A stretch of DNA of 64,000 bases. It comes from Coniferiporia sulphurascens (taxonomy: Eukaryota; Basidiomycota; Agaricomycetes; Hymenochaetales; Hymenochaetaceae). Within the stretch, counting starts at the first letter, position 1. Each line of letters opens with the position of its first letter. Below the pieces are notes generated by a model, which saw only the letters and a program-made list of their open reading frames with translations, did no database searches and had not been told where the DNA came from. Made by a program: the position numbers and the translations under genes. Location: positions 62,001 through 126,000 of the forward strand of contig NBBA01000004.1 of assembly GCA_002794785.1 (NCBI GenBank), given 5' to 3'. Shown piece by piece: positions 35,941 through 48,539 of this stretch.

Positions 35941-36948
35941 TGGTGCCGAAAGTTAATCTACATTTTTCGTTTAGAAATTTATAAAAAGTTGTCCCGTCCT
36001 CATTCTTTTTATAACGCTGCACCGAAGCTTATACGGTACATACGTAGCAGCGATTCACACCTATTTTAAACTGCTTTCTTACCCGTGGCGAATAATATTA
36101 GCGATCATTTCTGCCTTTCCAGATTTTCGGACTTGGTTTCTAGAGCACTGCCAAGCGAGATAACAACCCCTTCATCAAGATTTGTTTTAATTACAAGTAC
36201 CACAGCTCTCAAGAATAACACGGCGGGGCGGCACTTACAAAACAGAACCTCCTCGCCCCGGATGAGCCCGGTTCTCATAACCTACGCTCTACACGTATTC
36301 CCCTCATGCCAAGTAGCAGCGACTCACCGATACCAATGATCGGAGTGATTGTCCCCCTACATCAGACGCAAGCGCAAAGGTACAAGAACACACGGCGTTC
36401 CTGACCTATCACGCCAAAAAAAACCCGCACGGGACCGACAAGACCGCAAGCAATCGTATTGGAACGGCACACTGTGCCGTCTACGTATACAATATACGCT
36501 ATAATACAGCCGTGATCGCGCTTGCGCGACCCACTTCAAGGCGTACGTAGTATTGGCATCGGCAGCGACCCCGTTCAGACGGGCCGATCAGTCAGTCATT
36601 CATGTGTGGACAGGGGGATTGGGAGCGGATCTATGATGGTCAACAGACACATGATGACAGGTGGAGACAGAACGCGCAGGCCGCGAAGGGGGGTGCCGTG
36701 TAACTTTACTGCGTGGTATAAGGACATTATCGAGTGAGAAAATCTGAACAAGATGACAACTAGAAGAACCGGCGCGTCAAGAATGAACCAGGAAGAAATG
36801 AAAGCCCTAGAGAAGACCTAGAGAGGAGATACAGGCGCACTCGGAGGGAAAAGCAAGATGTACACAATCGAAGTCGACACGATGTACGGGTATAGGTATA
36901 GGCATGACGCCTCGAGTGGTTGTAGGCGCCAATACGTAGCGTCAGTGC
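35941..36948. other. Convergent intergenic spacer
   Basis: About 1.0 kb between the zinc-finger-like gene (+) and the AA14 gene (-), which converge. No supportable gene. Confidence 0.45.
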
Positions 36949-38464
36949 TCAGAGCCAGAGGTCATGCCTCTTGTTGCGCTTGTGCATGCCGAGCGCCCGC
37001 TTCTTGCCATCAACACTGCGTTTCTCGTCATCGACGCTGCGCTTGCGCCTTCGGCTTAAAAGTCAAGAACGTCAATAAAAAAAATTCCACTACAGGATAT
37101 TAACAGGACACACCATTTGCTGGAAGACGACTGGGACGCCTCTTCGTCATTAGACGTTTGCGTGGCAGTCGCGGGAACCGACGGCGATTCCTTGCTAGAG
37201 GAAGGCGTCGCAGGAGAGCTCGAGCTAGAAATTGATGAAGGCGCCGGCGTCGTTGCAGGCTGTGCAACATTCTTAGCAATCGATCCGGAGCTCTTAGCGC
37301 TCGACGAAACATGAGCTTTCGAGCTAGAGCTGGAACTCGAGCTAGGAGCCTTAGTCGGTGCGGGGCTCGACCCTCCTTCCGGCTCACTTGCGGTTGTCTG
37401 CCAGCTGCCAGAGACGGTGGGCGAGACAATGATCGCCGTCGTCACCGTGCTTGAACCGAGGGTGGTGACGCCGGTCTGTACTCCAGCCTTGTTGAACACA
37501 GGCAGCTCCGAGTCCTGGAAGATATCAGACTGGGCGCCGTTCGGGAACGCGTAGAGGTCGTTGTAGAACGGGGGTGCGTGCACGCCCTCGAACATGTTGT
37601 TGTTCTCCGTCTGGTCCCAGTAGAGCGGCTGCTTCGCGCCGTACGTGCAGTTCCACGCAGCTGCGTCAGGCTTGTTAAAGTCCGGGTCAGCCCCACACCT
37701 ACGCGCGACGCGCGAGGTCGCAACGGGGGTCGTAGACGTCGCGCCTGTGACCTTGCAGCGGTAACCGTTCATAAAGATCTGCTCCGAGCCAGAATCGGGT
37801 GCATGGATCCAGAAGAAGGCGCAAATGCAGCCACCCTCGGGGCACGCGGGCATCTGCGCCGGGACATCGAAGTTGGTGAAGCGGTTCCAGACACACGTGT
37901 GGTTGACGCTGAAGATGGTGAAGTCTTCCGGCTTGACGGCGCTGACGTCGCTCTGGTGGGTGATCGCGAGTGCGCATCCTCGCGTGTCGGCTTCGTTATT
38001 TGCGTGGAAAGCTAGTGTCGGAGAGCCTGGGCATGGGTTGTCACCGTCTTGGATGCTTCCGCCCGGAGAGGACGCGAAGTAGGAAGTTGCACCCTTGTCG
38101 CAAGCAATCTCGGTATTCATGGTCTGTCCGGCTGGGATTTCGAGGAAGTCGCCGTCGTTGGGAGGATAATCAAGATGTCCGTGCTATAGTCCATGAGCAG
38201 CAGCTATCGCAAAAGATGCTCGATACTCACAAACCACCACTTTGAAAAAGGCATACTCATGAGGGGGACGACAGGTCTGTTATCGTACGAGAAGGTCTTG
38301 CTCGTAACGTTAAAACCCCACATCGACGGATGCCAGAGGGCTGCAACCAAGATGAATTCGAAGTGAAAAATGGGAAAAATAAGGCTGAACGTACCAGAAT
38401 GTGCGGAAACCAAAGATACATATCCAGCAAGGAAAGTAAACAAAATACTGATCGTGGCCACCAT
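36949..38464 (-). CDS. AA14 lytic polysaccharide monooxygenase, secreted
   Basis: AA14 enzymes are copper proteins that oxidatively cleave xylan bound to cellulose in wood. Four exons in coding order: 38464-38395, 38340-38231, 38183-37114 and 37054-36949, 1356 nt, 451 aa. The first 21 residues form a signal peptide ([21 protein letters not shown]). Cleavage exposes His in [15 protein letters not shown], the N-terminal histidine of the copper brace. Further landmarks are [63 protein letters not shown] and ARRCGADPD, with many Cys for disulfides. After about residue 320 comes a long Ser/Thr/Ala/Pro linker. The last exon adds a basic tail ([14 protein letters not shown]...). Reading through the last intron would instead give a hydrophobic end. 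Confidence 0.88.
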
Positions 38465-40427
38465 TTCGGAGAAAGTGTTGTCGGCGGATAAGAGAAAACG
38501 ATGTTAATATCGGTCGTAGTGACACCTGGCGATCGTAAGGTATCGAGATGTGCAGAGCGAAGTCTGTTCAGAACAGCTATTCAAATACTCTAATAGTCGA
38601 CGTTCGTTGAGCAAAGTGACGAGCTGTCTGCTTGCAAAGGAGACGCAGCAAAACAGATGAGATAAGTCCAAGTCGGACCTCGTCGGGTATGAGAGCGTGG
38701 CCAGTAAACGAGTGTGTGGCGAAAGAGTGGGAGGGAAGCAAGGAAGGGAGGGAGGAGGAGGAGAAGGAGGAACTTTTTGAGCTTTCCAGAGAGGTGATGG
38801 ATGAAGGACAAGCGGCGTGGAATCCCCGGAATTGTTCGTAGCGCTTATTTCCAAAAATAAACATGATAACTTAACATCGGGTATCAGCGGAAGATCGCAA
38901 AAACAAGGATGTAATTTCATGTAATGAACACAAGCTCCTTGCTGCTCTATTACTTATTGACATGCCGTTTTTTATGGAGAACGACATCGAGTTACTATGC
39001 GACAACTTTTTGTCTACAGCAGACTAGACGGGTCGGGGGAGAATAGCTGTATCACAATTGAGCTTCGAGATCAGCGGAAGCGGAAGCCAAACATACACAA
39101 GTCTAAGGCATGTTTGGTGACACAATCACCGCGCAGACGGAGGAGTCCACCGAAGCGAGGACGAATTAAATTTATACGTCGAGCAACTCGTCCGTGCATG
39201 CCTTTGAATTTTTGCTAGGTGGACTGGAACAACGCAGTATGATACGAAGAAACACAAGGGATGATGATCCTTCGAAACGAGAAGAAGCCAGACGGATCAA
39301 GTCACAGCCATCGCAATAAAGTTAAAACACGGAAACTCTTATCAGAACTATCGGAATAGACCGAGTGATGCCGAATACGCCGAGCATTTAAGCACGTCGA
39401 CGGCCGGCATGCCGGTCACCAAGAAGAAAAACTGATGGGAATTGTGGCGCTCTGTGTTTCCACGCGCCCAATTAATATCGCGTCCCTGTCTCCCTAAACG
39501 CGTACCTTGACGCGTAGCTATGTTTTTATTTTTATTTTCTTATTTTTAGTCCGAACCTTGAGCTGCTCACTTCGCTAACGAGCGCACAAATAAGTTGTTT
39601 TTAAAAGGGATTGGCATCCAGCACGTCATCTCTTCAAAGAACCACACTGCCGCGATCGTACTATATGGGATGCCAAACGTAAGTTTACCATACCTATGAA
39701 TCGCGCCTCTCGAGCAAGGCCGATCTGTTCAAAAAACCGCTAGCAGGTTCATTCATTTCATCGCAGATGTCAGGCGACATCGTTTCGACACAGCCAGAAA
39801 AATAAAATTCTCCCTGTAAATCGACGTAAGCCAGAATATTGCATCCGACCTTGAACGAACTCGCTTCCAAAACATGCGACCGTGGCCCACAGAGAAAACC
39901 CTGTTGAAGAACAACTGCTTTTCTCACGAAAGAGTGGCTTTCTTCCAATTTGGACGCGCAGAGGCGGAACCTAGCCGAACACAAAGGGAATCAATCGATT
40001 GGTCGCGTGTGATGTGGCTTCAGCAGATAGACTCGGAGCCACTACCGTATCCACTTCCGGTCAGAAACGCAACTTGCCCAAATAAAGAGGTGTACTCCGA
40101 CGACTACAGGTTCGCGGGACTCCCTCTCTCGTTCACCCATAACCCCTTAGCTGGGTGGTTATCCGCTCCCCACTCGTACCACAGAGGCCTGGGGGTATCA
40201 TCGTTTTACTAGACAAAACGGGAGATACTGTATAGTGTCTATCATGCGCGTTTTGCTTGCGCGTCTGCGCGGTATAAGCGGGGGTTCCGCCGTCCCTGCT
40301 GCAGGTCAGGAGGGAACCGCGTCTAGCACAATAGAGTACCCCCTTCCGGGTCCAGGGGATGCTCAGAAGGTAAGGCCGCTACAATAGGTCTCCACGTCTA
40401 GCTGACTGGAGACGATAGATATCTATC
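38465..40427. other. Intergenic stretch upstream of the AA14 gene
   Basis: About 2 kb without a supportable gene. The left part is the promoter and 5' leader of the AA14 gene; a purine-rich run is present at 38729-38790. Confidence 0.4.
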
Positions 40428-41477
40428 GTGATCTTCTCGCAGACCCACAAATCCCGAACCAAGGGAAAGACACGCCTCAGCAGCGTCCGCTCGTTCATCA
40501 AAATGCTCCGGCTCGGACAGAAGGACCGCCCGCGACAGAAACATAGACTCGGTCACGTCCAGCCACCAAGGACTCTCCACCCCCGTCTGTGCGCGGTGTA
40601 CGGCGACCTATACGCTCCCCCGAACATACATGTATCCAACGACGCGCCCCCAACGCCCGTTCAAACACAGTCCCCGAAAAGCACCCCAACCCCATGCGCC
40701 GCGCTCATACTCATACACTGCGCACCGTGTGCAAGCGCAGCCGCGAACGGTAGGACGGCTTCTGCATTCGCGCCGCATGCGTACAAGCGCTGTTTACGTT
40801 TACGGCCCTCTACGACTGCGGTGAACGCAGCACGCGCGCACGCCGCCAGCCGCGCTCTGTGCGCGCACCGTAGCCAGCGCGGGCTCCGCGAAGCGCGCAG
40901 GGCCCCGCGTAAGCCGCCGGGACGCTCTCCGCTCTTTGAGACTTTGACCCTCGCTGACGAAGACGTAAAGCCGAAGACGGACGTAGAGTTTAGCACGCAC
41001 GGTCCGTGGGAAGGACGGAGCGACGACAGCACCGACGGCGCGAGCGAGTACGAGGATGCGAGCTCGACGGTATGCGAAGAGTCCGCTGGCGATGCACGTT
41101 TCGACGTCCAGAACAAATACGAATTCCCCAGCCTCTCCGAGAAGGACATCCGAGTCGAACCAGAGTGGAAACACGATCCCTCACCCTCAGCTACCCACAT
41201 CACCGAAGACATGCGCGAAATCGCCTTTATTCTCCTCCGAAACAGGACCTACGCGGGCACCGCTACCGTGACCGACCGTTCCCTCCCCGCGCAGATATCA
41301 ACACAGTCCGCTAGAGCATCCGAGGAAGTGTCAAGTGCCAGTGCAAGCACGCAAAAAACCGATCGATATCGGGATTTGTGGGCGCACAAGCCCCTCCCTT
41401 CGACTCCCGTGCGGAGGCCCCGCTCGCGGGCAGTCGCAATGGGCGCGCTGGACATCTCCAGTTTGGCGTATGCGTAA
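40428..41477 (+). CDS. Hypothetical protein, low complexity
   Basis: A single frame of 349 codons. The first 165 residues are rich in Ala/Arg/Pro/His and may be partly non-coding. From about residue 165 the composition looks more protein-like (LFETLTLADEDVKPKTD), continuing to a Ser-rich acidic patch, a possible helix (HITEDMREIAFILLRNRTYA) and the C-terminus ending GALDISSLAYA. I recognise no domain. An internal ATG at 40503 (MLRLGQK) is an alternative start, and an unrecognised intron in the first half is possible. Confidence 0.4.
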   Translation: MIFSQTHKSRTKGKTRLSSVRSFIKMLRLGQKDRPRQKHRLGHVQPPRTLHPRLCAVYGDLYAPPNIHVSNDAPPTPVQTQSPKSTPTPCAALILIHCAPCASAAANGRTASAFAPHAYKRCLRLRPSTTAVNAARAHAASRALCAHRSQRGLREARRAPRKPPGRSPLFETLTLADEDVKPKTDVEFSTHGPWEGRSDDSTDGASEYEDASSTVCEESAGDARFDVQNKYEFPSLSEKDIRVEPEWKHDPSPSATHITEDMREIAFILLRNRTYAGTATVTDRSLPAQISTQSARASEEVSSASASTQKTDRYRDLWAHKPLPSTPVRRPRSRAVAMGALDISSLAYA

Positions 41478-41980
41478 ACCCGGTATCCCGGGCCTACGGG
41501 ACACTTAGAGATATACTGGGACAGAAAGAAGAGGTCCCGAAATCTTTCTCCTAAGTATCCATTCCCTATACGATAGCATCTCACTATTAGAACTCTTGTA
41601 ATGTTTTACTTACCTGCACTCTCTCCCTCCGCGGCTGGCTCGCGGATTATGTAGTAGTACTATAATAACGCACGTCCAACCTCTCACTCATTATGTGTTC
41701 TTATCCTCATGCAACGTTTATCCCTCTTGCTGCTCGCACATAATGTAAGGTCCTTCTAATTGGTTTCAAAACACCATGTACAAGTCATCACCGCACAATA
41801 TAAACTGTCCGTACATCACCTTTCGTGCATTGGTGGTCGAGTTCTACAAATGTGCAGCACATGCGGCAACACACCGATTAAAACAAAAATAAACGACAGG
41901 GCACTCACGGGCAGCCAGAGGAAAAAGGAACATACCAAAGAATTATTACCTGCAATAACCACGATGTCCTCGAAAAATAT
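41478..41980. other. Intergenic spacer before tRNA
   Basis: About 500 bp, no gene seen. It includes the T-run that ends tRNA transcription (AAAAA at 41973-41977 on the plus strand). Confidence 0.5.
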
Positions 41981-42053
41981 AGCGACAACTGGTATCGATC
42001 CAGTGACCTCAAGGTTATGAGCCTTGCGCGCTAAACCACTGCGCCATGCCGCT
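41981..42053 (-). tRNA. Initiator tRNA-Met (CAT)
   Basis: A 73-nt intronless cloverleaf on the minus strand. The acceptor stem AGCGGCA pairs with TGTCGCT (one G-T pair). The D arm is GCGC-AGTGGTTTA-GCGC, the anticodon arm CAAGG-CTCATAA-CCTTG with anticodon CAT, and the T arm ACTGG-ATCGATA-CCAGT. The A1-T72 first pair and the ATCG in place of TTCG in the T loop are the hallmarks of eukaryotic initiator tRNAs. A T-run follows the 3' end as terminator. The CCA end is not encoded, as usual. Confidence 0.9.
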
Positions 42054-45000
42054 TCTTGAAAAGGGAAGCCCGGAACCAACTACGCTCGGCTAGTATAATT
42101 TATGTCTTTCCGGCAACGCCAGTACGGGATTTTATAAATTTCTGTGAAAGAAACTCGGGCGAGTCTTTTTATTTTTCTTGTTCCCGCTCGCTACATGACC
42201 CGTATACGGCAGGACTTTAACGTGAACACTATCGCGTGAGTACATGTGTATTCACCTGTTGCACATATTCGTTTAAGTTTACCAGCAGACTTGGGTGCTG
42301 GAGCGCATGGGGCCGGCGAAGGGGGCACCAAGAATACATAATAATGCACCAGCCTTCGCTGTCCGGACTACTCATGGACTGAAAGTCCATGGAGGCGGGC
42401 AGTTTGGAGGAAAAGAGCCCGTCAGTACTGTACATCCTCGGTCATGAGCAGGTAGGAGACTGCTCCCCCTATAGGTGAGAACATGAAAAGCCATCGCAGG
42501 TAAGCTCGTTCGTGCAGAAATATTAATGTCCGGCAGGGACTATGAGGGCGGGCAGGCGTCAAGTGCAAGAGCGTGTCAGCACCCGGCCGCCGCGCCCATG
42601 CAACCCGGAAGGCTCGGACCTCCATCGACGTGACAGGTGCGCCGAATCTCACGTGGAGCATCCGGCCGACGTCTAGCGCCATGTCACCGTGACACGCTCC
42701 ACCGCGGCTCGTCGCTGTCTCTGGCGCACAGACGGATCGTTGCCGCGCTTGAGCAGATGCGTAGGTGCGTTCTATCGGTCCCTGGCGTCATTAATATTGC
42801 GGCTGCAGAAGCTCGACCGTACTCCACCGCTTGGCTACTTCTTTCGCCCAGGCCGACTTGCTGGGGCTTTACATTTGGCGGCTTACTTGGCTACATTAAA
42901 CGTTTAGCACTTAGCTTCCCTCGCCGCCGCTCCAGTTGTCACCGCATCCGCCCTGGCACCCATCATTCGCGAGTATTAATGCGTACACGTATCTGCCGCT
43001 GCCACCGCTACGTGGGTCAGGACTTTGGATGAGGCGACGCGACGGCTGGGCGGTGAACGCCCCGTTCCGACGTCGGCCTTGGAACCAATTTAGGCGCAAG
43101 CATGGGTGTGGGCCTTGGTGCGAGTGTGGAAGCGGAGATGGAGTCGAGCATACTGGGCATGCTCGAGCACTTCACTCCTGCTTGTACCTGGGACAGGTGA
43201 GTATGCGAACGTCTTCGGCGCGGAGGCGCCGGTGACTGGCGCTCTTGAAGACACCGAAACTTGATTGTGCGTTCGTGCGGCACACAGTTACTCGCTTCTT
43301 ACCCCTTTGGCTGGTCCCTAATCCTGGTTGGCTATCTAACTTTGACTGTCCCTGACTCGGACCCCCTCCCACTCAATCTTTCAAACTGCTCAACTCAACT
43401 CAAAAACGCGACTCAAACCGATACAACTTAACGACCTGTTCATCAATTTATGTATGTGCACGCGCGTATGTATAAACCTCATTTTTCTTCTTGTAGAACC
43501 ATCAACTCCGTCGAACCATTCTCTATGCATTGTATTTTTCTTTCTTCCTTCTCTTACTCACTTTACGCTCTCCGTCTCTTCTAATCGTGTCTGGCTGGAT
43601 ACCATCCAGACTCGCTCCTCGCTGTCTCGCTGCCTCTCTCTCATCGCTTTAAAATATGTTCTTGATTGCTTTCTTTTCTTCTCTCTCTCTTTTCTTCTCT
43701 TTTCTGTTGTCTGTCCTCGTCCGTCTATCCATTCCGCCCCCTATTTTTATAATGTTCCCCCCCTATCTTACGTACATCATCGCACATCGCATCTACATTG
43801 AGGGCTACTGCTACCTTTGCTACTGCTGCTGAATACATCCTTTCTGTGTGTATGCGGGTGGGAATTCGAGTGAGCTTTCCAGTCGCTCTTGAGCCCCGAG
43901 CACTAGACTTCTTCCCTCATGACAGCACTGGGCTGGTTGCGCAGTAACCCCGGACTTGATAAACAAGAGAGAGGCCAAGACAGGCATGCCCGCTCGTGCA
44001 GATCAGATCCACAAAATCAGGCTCCACCACCAAGTGTTGTGCTCATGCGCGCGTATAGAGCAAGCAGAAGCAGATTGGAAAGAGGGAAAGCCGGTCTTCG
44101 ATACGGATGCCTGGGCATGTCGTGGCCCCGAACAGAGCTCCGATAAGTATGCGCCGCCTGCAGCCTGCTCGACGACTGGCTAAGAATATCATATGAGCGA
44201 TCCGCTAGAGACTTAGAGTACCAGTGTCTTCGTTCCTGATATAATTCGAGAAAAAGACCGCCTGAGAAGACCACTTCTGAGGGTCATTCGTTTTCATGAA
44301 TAGGAAATAGCAATGATGAGGGGAAGCATGGGCAATATCAATGATCACAATCAAAGCCCTAGAGGACGAGGATGTCACAAGGATATTGCATGGCAAGAGT
44401 GCGGACAAGAGAAGAAGCAGACGGCGATCGGCAACCAGGAGAGACGTGCCGTACCGAAGCGATAGCCATCAAGCCTTTCACGTCCGGCACTACTATTCCC
44501 GTAGTTACGAGGTCGGGACGACGTACAAGTAGACGAAAAGGCCAGATTCGGTGACCAGTACCGTAGATCATCCAGGGCCTGAGACTCACCCGGACGGAGG
44601 CCACAGCTCTCATTAATGGTGGTTCTGCCGCAGAATTTTGCGCGACAGACATACCATGATCCTTAGGTTCGTGCCATCCAGACATTAGTATTTGATCCCG
44701 TCTGGGAGATCGTCGTCTTCAGTTTCACTAGTACTGGCAGCAACTTGACAGTTGACCCGCAACCAGTTGATAATCTGGCCCGGACTTAGGCCCGAGCTCG
44801 ACACCGGGACCAGCGCCGTGATAAGTACAGATAAAAACTGGATTTCAGCGAGATGACAATAGCACTGGTGTTGACCTTGGAGTAGTTAGTAGGCCTGAGC
44901 ACTATCATCAGTACGGCCATGGAAGGGGTTCGGTCCTGGTACCGTATGCACCCGTTCCATCTGTGCCATCCGCGTCGGGGCGAAATTGCGAGCATGTTTG

Positions 45001-45370
45001 ACGTGAGACGGCGGTGGGTGAAATAGTCGGGGCCGAAGCGCACGTCCTTGGAGCTGTGGCACGTCAACACGTTTATGGACAGATACAGTAGATTAACTCA
45101 TAGCACACATTCGTGCACCTAGAGCTTGTTCTGGCGGCTGCAGTACGGATTGGAGAGACGCGTCGGCGACTCGAGAGCACTTCAGCAGACGCGTGCCAGT
45201 GGCTAGTAGCTTCGCTGCCTCAGAAGGTGCGACACCGTAACAGGAAGTAGTCACATCACTGATGTCGTGCAGCGGCCAGCCTCGAGGCTACACGCTCGCT
45301 GCTCGCTCTTGACCACCATCGTCTAGCTCACAGCTCGCAATCGTCGCAAATCGCAATACACAGAACAAAC
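42054..45370. other. Long intergenic stretch, with unresolved coding-like pieces at 42.9-43.2 kb
   Basis: About 3.3 kb. Two pieces look codon-like: one frame at about 42911-43090 and another at about 43070-43196, the latter ending at a GTGAGT donor with the text MGVGLGASVEAEMESSILGM. They are in different frames and broken by stops, so I could not build a gene. At 43480-43740 lies a pyrimidine-rich tract typical of fungal promoters. The end is the promoter of the NLR gene. Confidence 0.35.
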
Positions 45371-48300
45371 ATGTCACTACCAGAGGATAACTCAGAGATC
45401 GTTCAGCAGTGAGTATATGTTCAGATCTGTACTTTGACATTTACTACAACTAACCGTGCGTGTGTACAGGTTTCTGCACCTCAAAGGTAAAACAAAATTA
45501 CTCCACTTGAGAAGTGAAGCTGAAGCGCGATTGTATTTGTTATCCAAAGCTATCGATATCGAATTCAAGGGAAATCGTCCAGCTTATCCAATCTACGTCA
45601 AACTCAAAGTAGGCGACGACGCTCGCAAGTCCCCTCAATTCGGGAAGAATGATCCTGTACATTGGGACCTGGAGAATTACGCGTGCGTAGAACCCTTTGA
45701 TAATCGTATTTATCTCATTTCTATATCGATCAGTCACATTGACCTCTCCAAAGACTTTTCGATCTTGGTTGAGGCGCGCGAAGTGCATAAGTTTCACAAG
45801 AAGACCTATACGACTTTCAACATCGCTTCGTCGGGCATTGTTGGAACCGACACATCCCAGATCACGGGTGCGTCACGCTGTATGGATGCAGGAGTTAATG
45901 AAAGTTCATCGCTTGCTCGTTCAGGTGAAAATGAAAAGGCTCTGATGAAAATTTCATGCATATCGGCACTACCGGTGAGTCAATTACACATGCCCTGCGT
46001 CTCAAGCCTGCGATGCTTACCCGGACCGATAATAAGACTGAGGAATTCGCCGAGCTACTCCTCAAGGAAGCGGAGGGCCAGTTGAAGAACAAGAAGGTCT
46101 TTCTGCAATCCCTTGGCAAAGCCAGTCACGTTTTAGCCGCTCTCATGAAGTTGGCTGACCTTGCGTCTGACGTAAGTTTCTTGGACTTTTCTGAGTCATC
46201 GTATGCTCACAATCGTCACAGGTGCATCCGGCCGTCAAGGTTGCTGTTAAAGTTGTCAATGCTTTGTACGAGGTGACGTGGTCTACGAATTTCTCATCGC
46301 GTATATTAACTTCTCTTTCAGAAATGCAAATCTCAACAGGACTGTCACGATACGGCTGTTGACCTTATGAGTGACTTGGTTTCATTCATGCCATTCGTCA
46401 AGGATGTCTCGCCTGATGTCGTGAGGAATGACGGAACTAGACGGGTTATCAATGGGTTGATACAGTTATTCTGCGAGACCTCTAAGCTCATCATTGTATA
46501 CTCGTCTAAGGGGTTTCTGGGTGAGTTCAGGCTCAAGTGCTGGCAGAAGCCTAGATGTTGAGTGTTCTTTTAGGTGACCTACTTTCTTCCCACGACGTCG
46601 AGATATCCTCAGCAAAGGATGAATTCAGGAAGCTGAAGGATACATATGATCGATGTGTTCAGATGGAAGTTTGGATGGCTGTAAACAGAATAGGTAATCC
46701 AATATGCAAAGTACGATACGGTATTGTTAATATTCAATTCACAGAGGACAAATCAGAGGACATCCAGCTCCAGCGCTTGCATCCCGTTGAGAAAGCGTTT
46801 TATGATTTGGAAGGAATGTGTCTTGGAGGGACGAGGGAGTCAGTTTTTGAGCTGGTCAGGGAATGGGTGGACTCAGACTCTAAGCTGTTCTGGCTGTATG
46901 GCGTGGCAGGATCTGGGAAGAGCTCTATTGCACACTCGGTTGCCCATATGTTTGAGCAACGTCTGTTTGGGTGTTTCTTCTGTAAGAGGGATGATCCGGA
47001 ATGCCGTAGCCAGAGGAAGGTGTTCCCTACGCTGGCATATCACTTTTCGAAGTGGCACAAAATATACCGTTCAGACGTCCTGTCCGTCATTGAAGGGAAG
47101 GATGAGCCAAAGCTGTCGCAAGGGTTGCAGTGGCAATTTGAGCTGCTAATCAAGCAGCCTCTCGAGTCGATGTCTGACGCTTCAGATCTTCCACTGAAGC
47201 CTCTGATTGTTGTTGTTGATGCTCTTGATGAATGTGATGGTGAACCAGACTCTGAGCTACAAATTGCCGAATTTCTTGTCAAACTGGCCGTTGTTGTTCC
47301 TTGGCTCAAAGTTTTCGTTACTAGCAGACCTCTTCCTAGGTTTCCGCAAATATTTTCTGGATGCAAAACTCTTAGCATTAGCAGTGAGATTGACAGCAAT
47401 CAGGTGCAAGATGATATCCTGAAGTACACAAGACACCTTGCGAGAAAGTTCAGTGTTCAAATTAGAGAGGATCAGATTGAAGCACTCGTCGCAAAGGCAT
47501 CAGGACTCTTTATTTGGACTAGCACTATCTTTAGATACATCGGAAAACAGCTTGATGTACAAGGAGCAATCAGAGACATATTGTCATCATCCTCAGTAGG
47601 ACAGGAGGCTGCTCTAGTCAGGATGTATACCACTGTTCTTGACAGTGTATCTGTAGGGCCAAAGAATACTGAGATTATCAGAACTGTCCTTGGCATTATT
47701 GCCTGTACAGCCAAATATAAACCTCTTCCAGAAAGTGCATTTGTTCACTTCTTTTCTAGTCAAGGACAAACCTTTAGTCTGGATACTCTAATTGCTGTCA
47801 TTAACAAATTGCAATCAGTTCTTTATAGAGATGGCTCAAAGAATGGTGCAATCAGAGTTTTCCACCCATCCTTCCTTGACTTCATCAATGAGCAATCACA
47901 CTCCAAAGTGTATTGGGTTGATCCAGCTTCTATAAACTCCATGATGGCTACAAGATGCTTGCAGATTATGATAAAAGACCTAAGGTTTAACAGTTGCAAA
48001 CTGGAGTCATCAAGCATCCCAAATGACCAAGTTACAGATCTTGACAAAAGGATATCTGAAAATGTTCCATCTCATCTCCAATATAGCTGTCTGTACTGGA
48101 TGGACCATATCATTAATTCTGGCCCATCTGTGGACTCACAGCTGATGGAAGATCTGCTTCAGAAATTTATATGCTGTCCAAAAATACTTTACTGGCTGGA
48201 GTGTTTGAGTACCCTCAAGCAATTGAAATTAGGTATTGACAGTTTAATACTTTGTTCCAAATACTCTGAGGTAAGCTTCCAACATTTGGTAAAAACAAAC

Positions 48301-48539
48301 TGTATACTTACATTGATTCTTAAGTCACCTGATCAAGTTTCTGCAGTCTGTAAAGACTTGGTCAGGCTGGTATCAGGATATTATGCAGCAGCCACTGTCT
48401 GTACACCCCAACTTTATATCTCAGCCTTATCTTGGGCACCTTCTGAAAGTACAATAGCAGAGGTGTTGTATCCATATTTCCTGAATCAGCCTCAAATAGG
48501 ATTGGGAAAGGAAAAGAAGTGGAAAAGGGTCTTGTCAAT

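Noticed and set aside
37578..38015. A 145-codon plus-strand frame opposite the AA14 gene
   Set aside because: The minus strand encodes recognised AA14 motifs over the same bases; the plus frame has none.
41816..42079. An 87-codon minus-strand frame
   Set aside because: It is the translated shadow of the initiator tRNA-Met gene, a familiar artefact.
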